Below, in pieces: positions 9,634-20,100 of a stretch of 64,000 nt of DNA. The translations under genes were made by a program, and so were the position numbers. How positions within the stretch are numbered: the stretch's first letter is position 1; each line of letters opens with the position of its first letter. Under the pieces are notes generated by a model that made no database searches, had not been told where the DNA came from, and saw only the letters and a list, made by a program, of their open reading frames with translations. This DNA is from Saonia flava (GTDB lineage Bacteria > Bacteroidota > Bacteroidia > Flavobacteriales > Flavobacteriaceae): positions 2,709,625 to 2,773,624 of the forward strand of contig NZ_JAATJJ010000001.1 in the NCBI RefSeq assembly GCF_011927795.1, written 5' to 3'.

Positions 9634-10356
9634 ATGGATAGGAGAAAAAGTATACAGACAATTATTTTGGGTGCAGGGGCAGGAGCCACAGGTTTAGCTT
9701 TACATGGTTGTAAAACAGAAACTACGGGAGATGTTGATGAAAATATTGCCAAGGGTGCTGAGCATTATTTTGGTAGGACGCCCGAGGAGCTGGAGGATAT
9801 AGCTAGATTAAATGCAGAGAAATTATTCAGTGATCATGATATGGAGACAATCACCGCTTTAAGTTTGGTAATACTTCCACCAAAAGAACCAAATGGCGGC
9901 CCAGTAGAGGCAGAAGTTCCCGAGTTTATTGAATTTATGGCCAAGGACGAACCTGGATATCAACCTGTTTTAATCGGTGGCCTAATGTGGTTGGACCATA
10001 AAAGCAATACTGAATTTGGAACTGAGTTTAAATCCGCAACTTTGGAGCAAAAAAAGCAGATTTGTGATGAAATTTGTTATCATGATATAGAAAAGCCCAT
10101 AAGTGAACAACCTTTGGAGATACAATTTTTTAAAATGATGAGGTCTCTTACCTTAACGGGATACTATACCTCAAAAGTAGGTATTGCCGATTTAGGCTAT
10201 AAAGGAAATCAACCCAATGTGTGGGACGGGGTGCCACAAGATATTCTTGATCAACATGGAGTTTCTTATGATCCAGAATGGATTGCTAAATGTGTTGACC
10301 AAAGCAAGCGTGGAGATATTGCCGAGTGGGATGATGAGGGGAACCTATTGACTTAG
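9634..10356 (+). CDS. Gluconate 2-dehydrogenase subunit 3-like lipoprotein
   Basis: This 240-residue protein starts with MDRRKSIQTIILGAGAGATG and then LHGC, a signal that combines Tat-like arginines with a lipobox cysteine near residue 26. The body (DMETITALSLVILPP, then an FKMMRSLTLTGYYTS segment) matches the gluconate 2-dehydrogenase subunit 3 family, which assists and exports the GMC subunit. It is 3 bases from the GMC gene and surely co-transcribed. A hairpin follows at 10374-10411. Confidence 0.88.
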   Translation: MDRRKSIQTIILGAGAGATGLALHGCKTETTGDVDENIAKGAEHYFGRTPEELEDIARLNAEKLFSDHDMETITALSLVILPPKEPNGGPVEAEVPEFIEFMAKDEPGYQPVLIGGLMWLDHKSNTEFGTEFKSATLEQKKQICDEICYHDIEKPISEQPLEIQFFKMMRSLTLTGYYTSKVGIADLGYKGNQPNVWDGVPQDILDQHGVSYDPEWIAKCVDQSKRGDIAEWDDEGNLLT

Positions 10357-10373
10357 ACCTTACTCTAGTATTG

Positions 10374-10411
10374 GTAATGACCATAAAAACTAACAATTAT
10401 ATGGTCATTAC
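10374..10411 (+). terminator. Hairpin after the dehydrogenase pair
   Basis: A perfect 12-bp inverted repeat (GTAATGACCATA at 10374-10385, TATGGTCATTAC at 10400-10411) lies just after the subunit-3 gene. The T-run is weak. It is a likely transcript end between the dehydrogenase genes and the cytochrome gene. Confidence 0.55.
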
Positions 10412-10486
10412 TATCTTAAAGTGCCAGTGTTTTAATTAAGGAATAATTTTGTTTTAAGGTGTTGAATGCATTAGAAGGACCATATT

Positions 10487-11710
10487 GTGAGCAAAAAAAA
10501 TATTAAAAATGGTCTTATCTTCTTTGCGCTATTACTTTTGACCTATGTATGGTATGCTATTGATTCTAGAATTGAATCAAATTATTTTCAACCTAAAGTT
10601 ATAACTACCCACTACAATGGACAACAATATGTTGGTTCAGAAACTTGTAAGGAATGTCATTTAGACGTTTATAAATCTCATCTAGAGACTGCACATTATA
10701 ATACTTCAGCGCCTGTCAGTACTAATAGTATATTGGGGAATTTTGAGCCAGAAGATAATACTTTGAGTCTTCAAGGTGTTGAATATCAAATGATTTATAA
10801 GAACAAAGGTTTCTATCAAGAGGCTATTTATAAATATCCAAGCAGAGATAAATCTACTTCAAAAATGGATGTTGTAATTGGTTCGGGAGTAAAAGGACAA
10901 TCCTATTTAACATGGGAAGAAGATAAATTGTATCAATTACAAGTGTCTTATTATAGGCCAACTAACAGTTGGATAAATAGTCCTAGTTTCCCAGCTACCC
11001 ATTATAAAAGGCCAGTGTCTGACGACTGCCTAAAATGTCATGTTACTTTTGCTAGAAATCGCGATTCTTTAGGTAAAGGCAATGAGTACTATAGAAATCA
11101 GATAATCTATGGTGTAGATTGTGAAAGATGCCACCAACCTGCAGCTAGGCATGTTATTTATCATAGAGAAAATCCTGAAGAAAAAGAGCCCAAACACATA
11201 TTGAAGTTCAATGAACTTTCAAGACAGCATAGTTTGGATGCCTGTGCCCAATGTCATTCTGGGTTACGAGCACAAAGTTTAAAAGGGAGCCCTTTTTCTT
11301 ATGTTGTTGGTGAAAATTTAGAAGAACATTCCAAGAATTTTTATACAAATAGACCTAATAATAAGTTAGATGTACATGCCAACCAATATGGTTTGTTAAC
11401 CAGCAGTAAATGTTTTATTGAATCTGAAAATATGGATTGCGTAACATGTCATAACACACATAAAAATCAAAGGGGAAATGCGTCTTATTTTAATCAAAAA
11501 TGTCTGGAATGCCATAATCAAGGTTCAATAGTATGTGGTGCTGAGTTTAACGAAAGGAAAAAAATGGGAAATAATTGTATTACATGCCATATGCCAGTTT
11601 CTCCCTCTAAATCTATGATGGTAAAATTAAACGATACTCTGGAAACCTCAGTGTATGTCAGAAGCCATTTAATAGGTATTTATGATCAAAAAGAAGCGCT
11701 TCAGGAATAG
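10487..11710 (+). CDS. Membrane-anchored multihaem c-type cytochrome (seven CXXCH)
   Basis: This 407-residue protein has an N-terminal membrane helix (about residues 6-24) and seven haem-binding motifs: CKECH, CLKCH, CERCH, CAQCH, CVTCH, CLECH and CITCH. The pattern resembles cytochrome c554/tetrahaem-type domains of periplasmic electron carriers. The start is a GTG at 10487; no ATG upstream fits the anchor. It follows a quinone- or cytochrome-linked sugar dehydrogenase, so a role as electron acceptor or as part of an extracytoplasmic redox chain is plausible, but this is inference from position only. Confidence 0.85.
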   Translation: MSKKNIKNGLIFFALLLLTYVWYAIDSRIESNYFQPKVITTHYNGQQYVGSETCKECHLDVYKSHLETAHYNTSAPVSTNSILGNFEPEDNTLSLQGVEYQMIYKNKGFYQEAIYKYPSRDKSTSKMDVVIGSGVKGQSYLTWEEDKLYQLQVSYYRPTNSWINSPSFPATHYKRPVSDDCLKCHVTFARNRDSLGKGNEYYRNQIIYGVDCERCHQPAARHVIYHRENPEEKEPKHILKFNELSRQHSLDACAQCHSGLRAQSLKGSPFSYVVGENLEEHSKNFYTNRPNNKLDVHANQYGLLTSSKCFIESENMDCVTCHNTHKNQRGNASYFNQKCLECHNQGSIVCGAEFNERKKMGNNCITCHMPVSPSKSMMVKLNDTLETSVYVRSHLIGIYDQKEALQE

Positions 11711-11762
11711 ATAAGTCAGTGCGGCGTAATATAGGAAGGTTGTTGTTATATGTGGTCAAAGA

Positions 11763-11808
11763 AGAAAAGACCTCTAAAATTCATGAATTTTAGAGGTCTT
11801 TTCTTTTA
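11763..11808 (+). terminator. Strong bidirectional terminator
   Basis: An almost perfect palindrome of about 42 bases is centred on TTCATGAA. The arm AAAAGACCTCTAAAA pairs with TTTTAGAGGTCTTTT and is followed by TCTTTT. It closes the cytochrome transcript before the first SusC/SusD operon. Confidence 0.85.
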
Positions 11809-11969
11809 AATATCAACTATTCCGAAAGCATTGAAATAAATTAGAATATTGAAAATATATAAGACTTTTTTTGGCTTTTAAATAAATTTCAAAATGGAAT
11901 AATTCTAATTTGATATTTATAGGTGCAAATTCATGATTATATCAATACTAACTTAAACTTAAACTTTTT

Positions 11970-14900
11970 ATGAAGATTACACTATTAAAGAGCTTTTTGC
12001 TAATGGGGGCATTTCTATGTTTCGGATTGGTAAAAGCACAGACGGTAACGGGAAGCGTTACTGATGGATTAGGGCCATTACCTGGGGCCAATGTTCTGGT
12101 AAAGGGAACAACTAATGGTACCCAAACAGATTTTGATGGTAATTACACATTAAACAATGTGGAGAGTGATGCAGTTTTAGTGTTTAGCTACATTGGATTT
12201 AAAACTATGGAAGTATCTGTAGATGGACAGTCCAATATTAGTGTGACACTAGAAGAAGATGCAAGCCAACTTGATGAGGTTGTGGTTACTGGGTACGGTA
12301 CACAAGCAAAAAAGGATTTAACAGGAGCTGTTGCTGTTGTTGACACCGACGAATTATTGGCAGTTCCGGCTACCACTTTCGCACAGCAGTTGCAAGGCAG
12401 GGCAGCGGGTGTTAGTATTATTAATGATGCAAGACCAGGTGGAGAGGCAACAGTCCGTATTCGTGGTTTTGGTACAGTTGGAAACAATGACCCTCTTTAT
12501 GTAATCGATGGGGTGCCTACGCAAGCGCAGGCAAACTTAAATCCCAACGATATTGAATCATTACAGATTCTTAAAGATGCCTCTGCTGCATCTATCTACG
12601 GTTCAAGGGCTGCAAACGGAGTTATTATTATAACTACCAAAAAAGGAAAATTAGGAACACCCACTATTTCTTATAATACCTTTTATGGTATTCAATCAGC
12701 GGAAAAAGACCCAGAAGCATTAAATGCGCGTGAATTGGGAGAGTATTTATATTTAGCTGATTTATATGCAGGTAAAACACCAGGTCATGGTCAGTATACT
12801 TTTGGACCTAATGGTGAGGTGTCTATTCCGGACTATGTTTTTCCAAGTGCAGGAATGGAAGGTGATGCTGGGGTAAATCCAGACTTGTATTCACTTGTTG
12901 ATGGTAATATTTATGCTATTACACGATCTGCCGATACCAATTGGTGGAATGAGATAACAAGGTCTGCGCCTACACTAAGTCATAACATTTCAGCATCGGG
13001 AGCAACAGATAAAGCCAGATATGCTTTTTCAGTTGGATATGTTTCTACGGATTTCATTACCAAGTTTGCTAGTTATGATAGGGTATCACTTCGTGCAAAT
13101 ACAGAATTTAAAGGGTTAAGTGATAAGTTGACAATAGGAGAAAATTTCACAGCTTCTTTTGATAATTTAAAAGGTGAGTTTAATAATGATGAAGAGCAAA
13201 ATGCAGTATCAGCATCATATAAACACCACCCTTTATTACCCATATATGATATAGCTGGAAATTTTGCTGGAAGTAGGGGGGCTAACCTTGGTAATAATTT
13301 TAATCCATATGCAAGCCTTAAAAGGAATGAGGATGATCGTAGGTTTCGTTTAAGACTTTTGGGGAATGTTTTTGGGGAGTATGCAATTACTCCAAATATA
13401 AGTATGCGCTCTAGTTTTGGTGTTGATATTCGTGCACAACGACAAAGGGACTTAGGTCGTCCACAACCAGAATATGTAGAGGGTAACTTTATAAATGAAT
13501 CAAACGCTCGTGAGGAATATGAATATCAATGGACTTGGACCAATACGTTGAGTTATTCAAAGACCTTTAATGAGGTTCACAATTTTCAAGCCTATGTAGG
13601 GGTAGAGTCAATTCAGCAATTTGAAGAGCGTTTTGGTGCGGGTCGCCAGCGGTTTGCTTTTGAAACGGCCAACATTCTAAGTTATCTTGATTTGGGTAAT
13701 GCCACAACTTCTTCTAATTATGGATATGTAGAACAAGATTACTCTCTTTGGTCCCAGTTCGGTAAATTAAACTATGATTATGATGGAAAATACTTGGCTC
13801 AATTTATACTGAGAAATGATTCATCTTCTAGGTTTCAAGCTGCTTCAAGAAGTGCTGTTTTTCCAGCCTTTAGTTTAGGTTGGAGAGTTTCTGATGAAAA
13901 CTTTATGGAAGATGTAGAATGGATTAATGACTTAAAATTACGATACGGATGGGGACAAACGGGTAACCAACAAATTGGTGATTATAATGCTTTCACTACA
14001 TTCCGTTCAGACATTCTAACAGGTGGGTATCCAATTGATGGTTCAACAGGGTCGCCTACAATTGGTTTTTCTACAAGAGCATTTGGTAACCCTAATGCAA
14101 AATGGGAGACCACTACATCCAATAACTTGGGTCTGGATTTGGTGATGTTCGACAGTAAGGTCAATTTCAACCTTGATGTTTGGAACCGAATTACAACTGA
14201 TATGTTATTTCAGGTCCCTGTGGCCTATACGGCAGGTCAAGCAGATGAGCCAAGATTTAATGTCGGTGGTTTAACGAATAAAGGTATTGACTTAGGTTTG
14301 GGCTATAGTGACCAAAAGGGTGATTTTGGATACAGTATCAATGCCAATTTATCCGCTTACACAAATAATGTTGATTATTTGAGCGATAGTCCAGATACAA
14401 GGTTTTTTGGTAGCTCTAGGAGGGTTCCAGCTCTTACGGTTACCCAGGCAGGATCACCATTGTCTTCGTTTTATGGTTTCAAAACAGAAGGTATATTCCA
14501 ATCTCAGGCAGAAGCAGATGCTTGGCCAGAATATGGAGACTATAATGCACCTGGTAAGTTAAAAGTTACCGATATTAATAATGATGGTGAAATCAATGAT
14601 GATGACCGTACTGTTATTGGTAATCCTCACCCAGATTTCACATATGGTATAAACATTGACTTAACGTACAAAAATTTAGCTTTAAATATTTTTGGTAATG
14701 GATCTCAAGGAAACGAGATTTACAATTATGTACGCTATTTTGCAGATTTTAATACCTTTCAAGGTAATAGATCAACACGCGCCCTTTATGATGCGTGGCA
14801 ACCTAGCAACCCTACAGCTCCAGTTGCTCAATGGACAGCGGCTAACCCAGGGGCTACTACACCAATTATGGATGCCAATGATCAAATAAGTAGTAGACCT

Positions 14901-15164
14901 TCTTCATACTTTATAGAAGATGGAAGCTTCTTTAGACTTAAAAATGTTCAATTAACCTATAATTTTCCTGAAAATGTACTTTCAACAATTGGGTTAGCAA
15001 GAGCAGCTATTTATGTACAAGGTCAAAACTTGGCTACGTTTACTAAGTATTCTGGTTTAAACCCTGAAATACAAACAGGTAACAATACCAATCTTGGTTA
15101 TGATGGTGGATTCTTGCCAGTGTCGCGTACCTTTTTATTGGGTCTTAATGTAACTTTAAATTAA
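11970..15164 (+). CDS. SusC-like TonB-dependent outer-membrane transporter
   Basis: This 1064-residue protein has a signal peptide (about 1-23, ending VKAQ), a carboxypeptidase-regulatory-like beta domain (VTGSVTDGLGPLPGANV) and the DEVVVTGYGTQAKKDLTGAV TonB/plug junction near residue 105. A plug with DPLYVIDGVP and SIYGSRAANGVIIITTKKG follows, then a long 22-strand barrel ending in FLLGLNVTLN. It imports oligosaccharides or other large nutrients in a pair with the SusD protein encoded 21 bases downstream. No glycoside hydrolase accompanies this pair, so the substrate is unknown. Confidence 0.97.
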   Translation: MKITLLKSFLLMGAFLCFGLVKAQTVTGSVTDGLGPLPGANVLVKGTTNGTQTDFDGNYTLNNVESDAVLVFSYIGFKTMEVSVDGQSNISVTLEEDASQLDEVVVTGYGTQAKKDLTGAVAVVDTDELLAVPATTFAQQLQGRAAGVSIINDARPGGEATVRIRGFGTVGNNDPLYVIDGVPTQAQANLNPNDIESLQILKDASAASIYGSRAANGVIIITTKKGKLGTPTISYNTFYGIQSAEKDPEALNARELGEYLYLADLYAGKTPGHGQYTFGPNGEVSIPDYVFPSAGMEGDAGVNPDLYSLVDGNIYAITRSADTNWWNEITRSAPTLSHNISASGATDKARYAFSVGYVSTDFITKFASYDRVSLRANTEFKGLSDKLTIGENFTASFDNLKGEFNNDEEQNAVSASYKHHPLLPIYDIAGNFAGSRGANLGNNFNPYASLKRNEDDRRFRLRLLGNVFGEYAITPNISMRSSFGVDIRAQRQRDLGRPQPEYVEGNFINESNAREEYEYQWTWTNTLSYSKTFNEVHNFQAYVGVESIQQFEERFGAGRQRFAFETANILSYLDLGNATTSSNYGYVEQDYSLWSQFGKLNYDYDGKYLAQFILRNDSSSRFQAASRSAVFPAFSLGWRVSDENFMEDVEWINDLKLRYGWGQTGNQQIGDYNAFTTFRSDILTGGYPIDGSTGSPTIGFSTRAFGNPNAKWETTTSNNLGLDLVMFDSKVNFNLDVWNRITTDMLFQVPVAYTAGQADEPRFNVGGLTNKGIDLGLGYSDQKGDFGYSINANLSAYTNNVDYLSDSPDTRFFGSSRRVPALTVTQAGSPLSSFYGFKTEGIFQSQAEADAWPEYGDYNAPGKLKVTDINNDGEINDDDRTVIGNPHPDFTYGINIDLTYKNLALNIFGNGSQGNEIYNYVRYFADFNTFQGNRSTRALYDAWQPSNPTAPVAQWTAANPGATTPIMDANDQISSRPSSYFIEDGSFFRLKNVQLTYNFPENVLSTIGLARAAIYVQGQNLATFTKYSGLNPEIQTGNNTNLGYDGGFLPVSRTFLLGLNVTLN

Positions 15165-15185
15165 TTAATGCAAAATATATATATT

Positions 15186-16940
15186 ATGAAAAAAAGAAAT
15201 TTAATCTTCACCGCCTTACTCACCATCATGGTGTTTGTTACAGGTTGTAGTGATGAATTTTTGACCCGAGAACCTCAGGGAAGTTTCAGTGAGGGCGACG
15301 TAGCAACTCCAGAAGGAGTTGAGGGGCTACTGCTTGGAGCTTATAATATGTTATCTGGAGGTGGCCTTGAGGGACAAACCTGGCATAGTGATATTCATGC
15401 TTGGGTATTTAATATCGCTTCGGATGATGCATTAAAGGGCACAGACGCAGGGGATCAACCCGAACAGTCTTTTATCGAAGCATATGATTTTCAATCTTTC
15501 AATATTCACATTAGAGATAAGTGGAGAGGACTATACAAAGGTGTTGCAGCAACCAATAATGTAATCAATACCGTAGCAGTTGTTGAAGATATTAGTGAGG
15601 CTGATAAGGCACAAATTATTGCTGAAGCACGATTCCTAAGAGGATTGTTCCATTTTGAGGCAAGAAAAATGTGGAGAATGCCAACCTACGTTAGTGATGC
15701 AGATTTTGTATTGAATGATTTGGAAAGTACCAAAGTACCCAATGACAGAGAAATCTGGCCATTAATTGAAGCGGATTTAGAAGCTGCTGCCGCTGTTCTT
15801 CCTGCTTCTCAAAGTGATGTTGGAAGACCTACCAGCTGGGCCGCGAAAGCTTTTTTGGCAAAAGCAAAAATATATCAGGGTTTCGACGCCAGTGGAACGC
15901 CAAATATTGCTAAAATGGGCGAAGCAAAAGTGATTTTGGATGATATTGTTGATAATGGACCATTTACATTAGTGGATAAGTTTGAAGATAATTTCTTGGT
16001 AGCTACACGTAATAATGCAGAATCTATTTTTGAAGTTCAATTTGCTATTAGTAGTGCCTCTGGGGATAATTCAAATAGGGGAATTGGTTTAGCACACCCT
16101 TATACGGACCCATGGGGTTGCTGTGGTTTTTATCAAGCTTCTCAGAACTTGGTGAATGCTTATAAAACGGAAAATGGATTACCTATGTTGGATACCTTTG
16201 ATGATGCCGATGTCCCTGCTGATGTAGATGAGACAACTACACTTTCAACATATACCGGAACCTTAGATCCAAGATTGGATCATACAGTAGGCCGCCCAGG
16301 TATTCTATATAAAAATTTCAAAATTTATCAAACTGATTTTGTTCGTGACCTATCGTATGCAGGGCCATTCTTCTCTATGAAGCATGTTGCAGAGCCAGAG
16401 GCTTTTGGACAAGGTGGATGGGGTAACCTTTCTGCCAACAACTATAGATATATGCGTTTGGATATGATTTATCTGTGGTTGGCTGAAGCAGAAGTTGAAT
16501 TAGGTGATTTAGAAAGAGCTAGAGAACTGGTTAATTTGATTCGTACTAGAGCTGCCAATGCTGATGGTTTTGTGCCAAGAGCTGTGCAAGGTGCAGAACG
16601 TAACGACTTTACAGTGGAAGCGGGAACACCTGCGGCAAATTATGATATAGCTACTTATGACACGGCATGGACAGACCCTGTAGAGGCAAGAAAAGCGGTT
16701 CGCTTTGAAACTAGATTGGAATTTGCAATGGAAGGTCACCGTTTCTTTGATCTACAGCGTTGGGGTGTATCTGCAGAGGTATTGAATGCTTACATAGCTA
16801 GTGAATCTGAGCACAGATCTTATTTAGTTGGAAAAACTTTTACAGCTGGGAAACATGAGTATTTTCCAATTCCTATTGAGGCAATCGATAGGTCAGCAGT
16901 TGAAGGGCAACCAACATTGACTCAAGATCCCGCTTATTAA
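15186..16940 (+). CDS. SusD/RagB-family nutrient-binding lipoprotein
   Basis: The protein begins MKKRNLIFTALLTIM and has a lipobox cysteine in VTGC near residue 20. This start at 15186 is preferred to the upstream in-frame ATG at 15168 because it places the signal peptide correctly. It has 584 residues with the SusD hallmarks: an N-terminal DEFLTREPQGS, helical TPR-like repeats, a LRGLFHFEARKMW segment, and a C-terminal RKAVRFETRLEFAMEGHRFFDLQRWG. It caps the SusC barrel on the cell surface. A terminator follows at 16982. Confidence 0.96.
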   Translation: MKKRNLIFTALLTIMVFVTGCSDEFLTREPQGSFSEGDVATPEGVEGLLLGAYNMLSGGGLEGQTWHSDIHAWVFNIASDDALKGTDAGDQPEQSFIEAYDFQSFNIHIRDKWRGLYKGVAATNNVINTVAVVEDISEADKAQIIAEARFLRGLFHFEARKMWRMPTYVSDADFVLNDLESTKVPNDREIWPLIEADLEAAAAVLPASQSDVGRPTSWAAKAFLAKAKIYQGFDASGTPNIAKMGEAKVILDDIVDNGPFTLVDKFEDNFLVATRNNAESIFEVQFAISSASGDNSNRGIGLAHPYTDPWGCCGFYQASQNLVNAYKTENGLPMLDTFDDADVPADVDETTTLSTYTGTLDPRLDHTVGRPGILYKNFKIYQTDFVRDLSYAGPFFSMKHVAEPEAFGQGGWGNLSANNYRYMRLDMIYLWLAEAEVELGDLERARELVNLIRTRAANADGFVPRAVQGAERNDFTVEAGTPAANYDIATYDTAWTDPVEARKAVRFETRLEFAMEGHRFFDLQRWGVSAEVLNAYIASESEHRSYLVGKTFTAGKHEYFPIPIEAIDRSAVEGQPTLTQDPAY

Positions 16941-16981
16941 TTAGAATTAGCATCATTTTTAATAACGATGCAAAATAAATT

Positions 16982-17019
16982 AAGACCATGCGGGACATAA
17001 CCCCCATGGTCTTTTTTTG
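16982..17019 (+). terminator. Rho-independent terminator after SusD1
   Basis: The stem AAGACCATG with an added GGG/CCC closes on CATGGTCTT at the right side and runs into a stretch of seven T. It ends the SusC/SusD transcript, so the FG-GAP gene at 17110 probably has its own promoter or depends on read-through. Confidence 0.8.
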
Positions 17020-17109
17020 TAATTTACAAGCTCAGGAGCAGTCTCTAAATACACTTTTAGGCTCATATTAACTATATTATTGAATTCTATTTCTCTGTTT
17101 TAATAGCTC

Positions 17110-20100
17110 ATGAAGAAAATCTACAACTTAGTACTTATACCTATATTTTTGGTTTCTTGTAATAGGAATCAAGAAAAACTTTTTAAACAAATTACATCTG
17201 ATGAATCGGGAATTACGTTCAATAATTCAATTGTTGAAACGGATAGTGTGAATATTTTAACAGAGGAATATATTTTTAATGGTGGTGGTGTAGCTGTTGC
17301 TGATTTTGATAATGATGGCCGACCAGATCTTTTTTTTACTGGAAATCAAGTGTCAAACAAACTTTATTTAAACAAAGGAGATTTTAAGTTTGATGAGGTT
17401 TCTTTAGAAGCAGGTGTGGAAGCAACAGATAGATGGTGTACAGGGGTGACAGTGGTGGATTTAAATTCAGATGGATTTAAGGATGTATATGTTTCTGCGG
17501 CAATGTCTCGAGATGCAGAAAAAAGGGCAAATATGCTTTTTATTAATCAGGGACTAAACAAAAGTGGAACTCCAACATTTAAAGAAATGGCCAAGGAGTA
17601 TGGCATAGCTGAATCTGGCAACAGTATGGGAGCTGCTTTTTTTGACTATGACAAGGATGGTTTTTTAGACTTATATGTGGTAAATAATGAGCAGGTGCAT
17701 GCGCTGCCAACAAACTTTAGACCAAAAGTAATAGATGGTTCAGCAGTTAGCAATGACCGTTTGTACCATAACAATGGGGATGGAACTTTTTCTAATGTTA
17801 CTCTTGAAGCAGGTATTACTATTGAAGGGTTTGGGCTTGGTATTGCGGTTGCCGACATTAACTATGACGGCTGGCCGGATTTGCATATATCCAATGACTA
17901 CTTAACAAATGATTTACTGTATATAAATAATGGGAACGGTACTTTTTCCAATAACATAAAAAAGTATATAAAACATCAAAGTAAGTTTTCTATGGGGTGT
18001 GATATATCTGATTATAACAATGATGGCTTTTTAGATATAGTTACATTAGATATGTTGGGTGAGACAAACTATAGAATGAAAACTACAATCGGTCATAATA
18101 ATTATATCAATTATGTTATGAACAAAAGATATGATTATGAGCCCCAGTACATGAGAAATATGCTCCATCAAGGGAACGGTAATGATGTGCCTTTTAGTGA
18201 GGTTGGTCTTATGGCTGGTATGGCAAAAACAGATTGGAGCTGGTCTCCTTTGTTCATGGATGTGGATAATGATGGATATAGGGATTTGCTCATTACCAAT
18301 GGATTTCCTAGGGATATAACTGATAAGGATTTTGGGGATTTTAGAGTGGGAATAGCACCTTTTCTTAGCCCAGACAAGATATTGGACTCCATACCTATAG
18401 TTAAAATACCTAATTATGGGTTTAAGAATAGCGGGAATGGGTTGTTTGAAGATATGAGTGAGACATGGGGCTTAAACATACCTTCATTTTCTAATGGAGC
18501 AGTCTTCGCGGATTTAGATAAGGATGGGGATTTGGACTATGTGGTCAATAATATTAATGAGGAGGCATTTGTTTTTAAGAATAACCAAATAGGTGAAAAT
18601 TCCAAAAACGGCTTTCTTAATGTAATGTTGAAAGGCCCTAAGAATAATGAAATGGGCCTCGGAACCAAAATAGTGGTAAGATATGGAGAAGGGCAAGTTC
18701 AATATTATGAACATTATCTAACCAGGGGATATATGTCTTCAGTAGATGAAATTGCACATTTTGGAATTGGAACATCCAACACTATTGAATCAGTTGAGGT
18801 ATTATGGCCCGATGGAAGATTTCAAAAGCTACAAAAGGTTAAGAAGAATCAAACCCTTTTATTGGATTGTCAAAACGCAAAACCAACTGAATTTTCATCA
18901 CTTCCATTTCCATTTGTTCAAAAAGAAGTGAAGCAAAAAATGTTTGTTGAAGTATCAAAAGAATTAGGAGTGGATTACATTCACAAAGAGGGAGATATTG
19001 TGGACTATAGCTTGCAAAGAATATTACCTCATAAGCTCTCTCAAAATGGACCTTGTATTACAGTTGGGGATATAGATGGTAATGATTATGAAGATTTTAT
19101 AGTAGGAAGTTCCTCCACTTATTCTCCCGTTATATTTTTTCAAAAAGAAGATGGCACTTTCTCTGAAAAACCCCTTTTCATGGAGGTAGAAGATAAAATG
19201 TATGAGGAGGAAAGTATGGTTTTGTTTGATTTGGATAACGATGGTGACCTAGATTTATATTTAGTTTCTGGCAGCAATGAATTCTTGGGAAGAGAGAATC
19301 TGTATGTTGATAGGCTAATGATAAATGACGGACAAGGAAATTTTACTTTTTCAACAGATAGAATGCCCAATATAAGGGCAAGTGGTTCTGTTGTTAAAGC
19401 ACAGGATTTTGATAATGATGGTTTTCAAGATTTATTTATTGGCGGGAGAACGCCAGTAACCCAATATCCTATTCCAGACAAAAGTTTTATACTAAAAAAC
19501 AATGGTGGAAGGTTGGAAGATGTTACCGATGTTTTTGCCAAAGAACTTGGAAATATAGGAATGGTTACCGATGCTGTATGGGTAGATATAAATAATGATG
19601 ATTTGCAGGATTTGGTTGTGGTTGGGGAATTTATGGCGATTACTGTTTTTATAAATAATAAGACTTCGTTTTCCAAATTGGAGACAACAGGATTGGAAAA
19701 TTATTTAGGTTGGTGGGAAAGTATTGTTTCAGGAGATTTTGATAAGGATGGAGATTTTGATTTTGTGGTTGGGAATATGGGTTCTAACAATTTTTATCAA
19801 CCATCTAAAGAACGACCCGTAACTTTGTTGGCAAAGGATTATGATAATAATGGGAGTGTGGACCCGGTAATGTTTACCTATTTAAAAAACAACAATGGTG
19901 AGTATGAATCATTTCCTGTTAATTTTTGGGGTGATCTTTTTGGCCAAAGTCCTTTGTTCAGGTCAAAATTCAATCTTTATAAAGAGTATGCCAATACTCC
20001 ACAAAAAGATTTATTGAATGATGAAGAGTTGAAAGGGGTTACTAAATTAATCGGCAATTATGACAGAACAAGTTATATTGAAAACTTGGGAGATGGGAAA

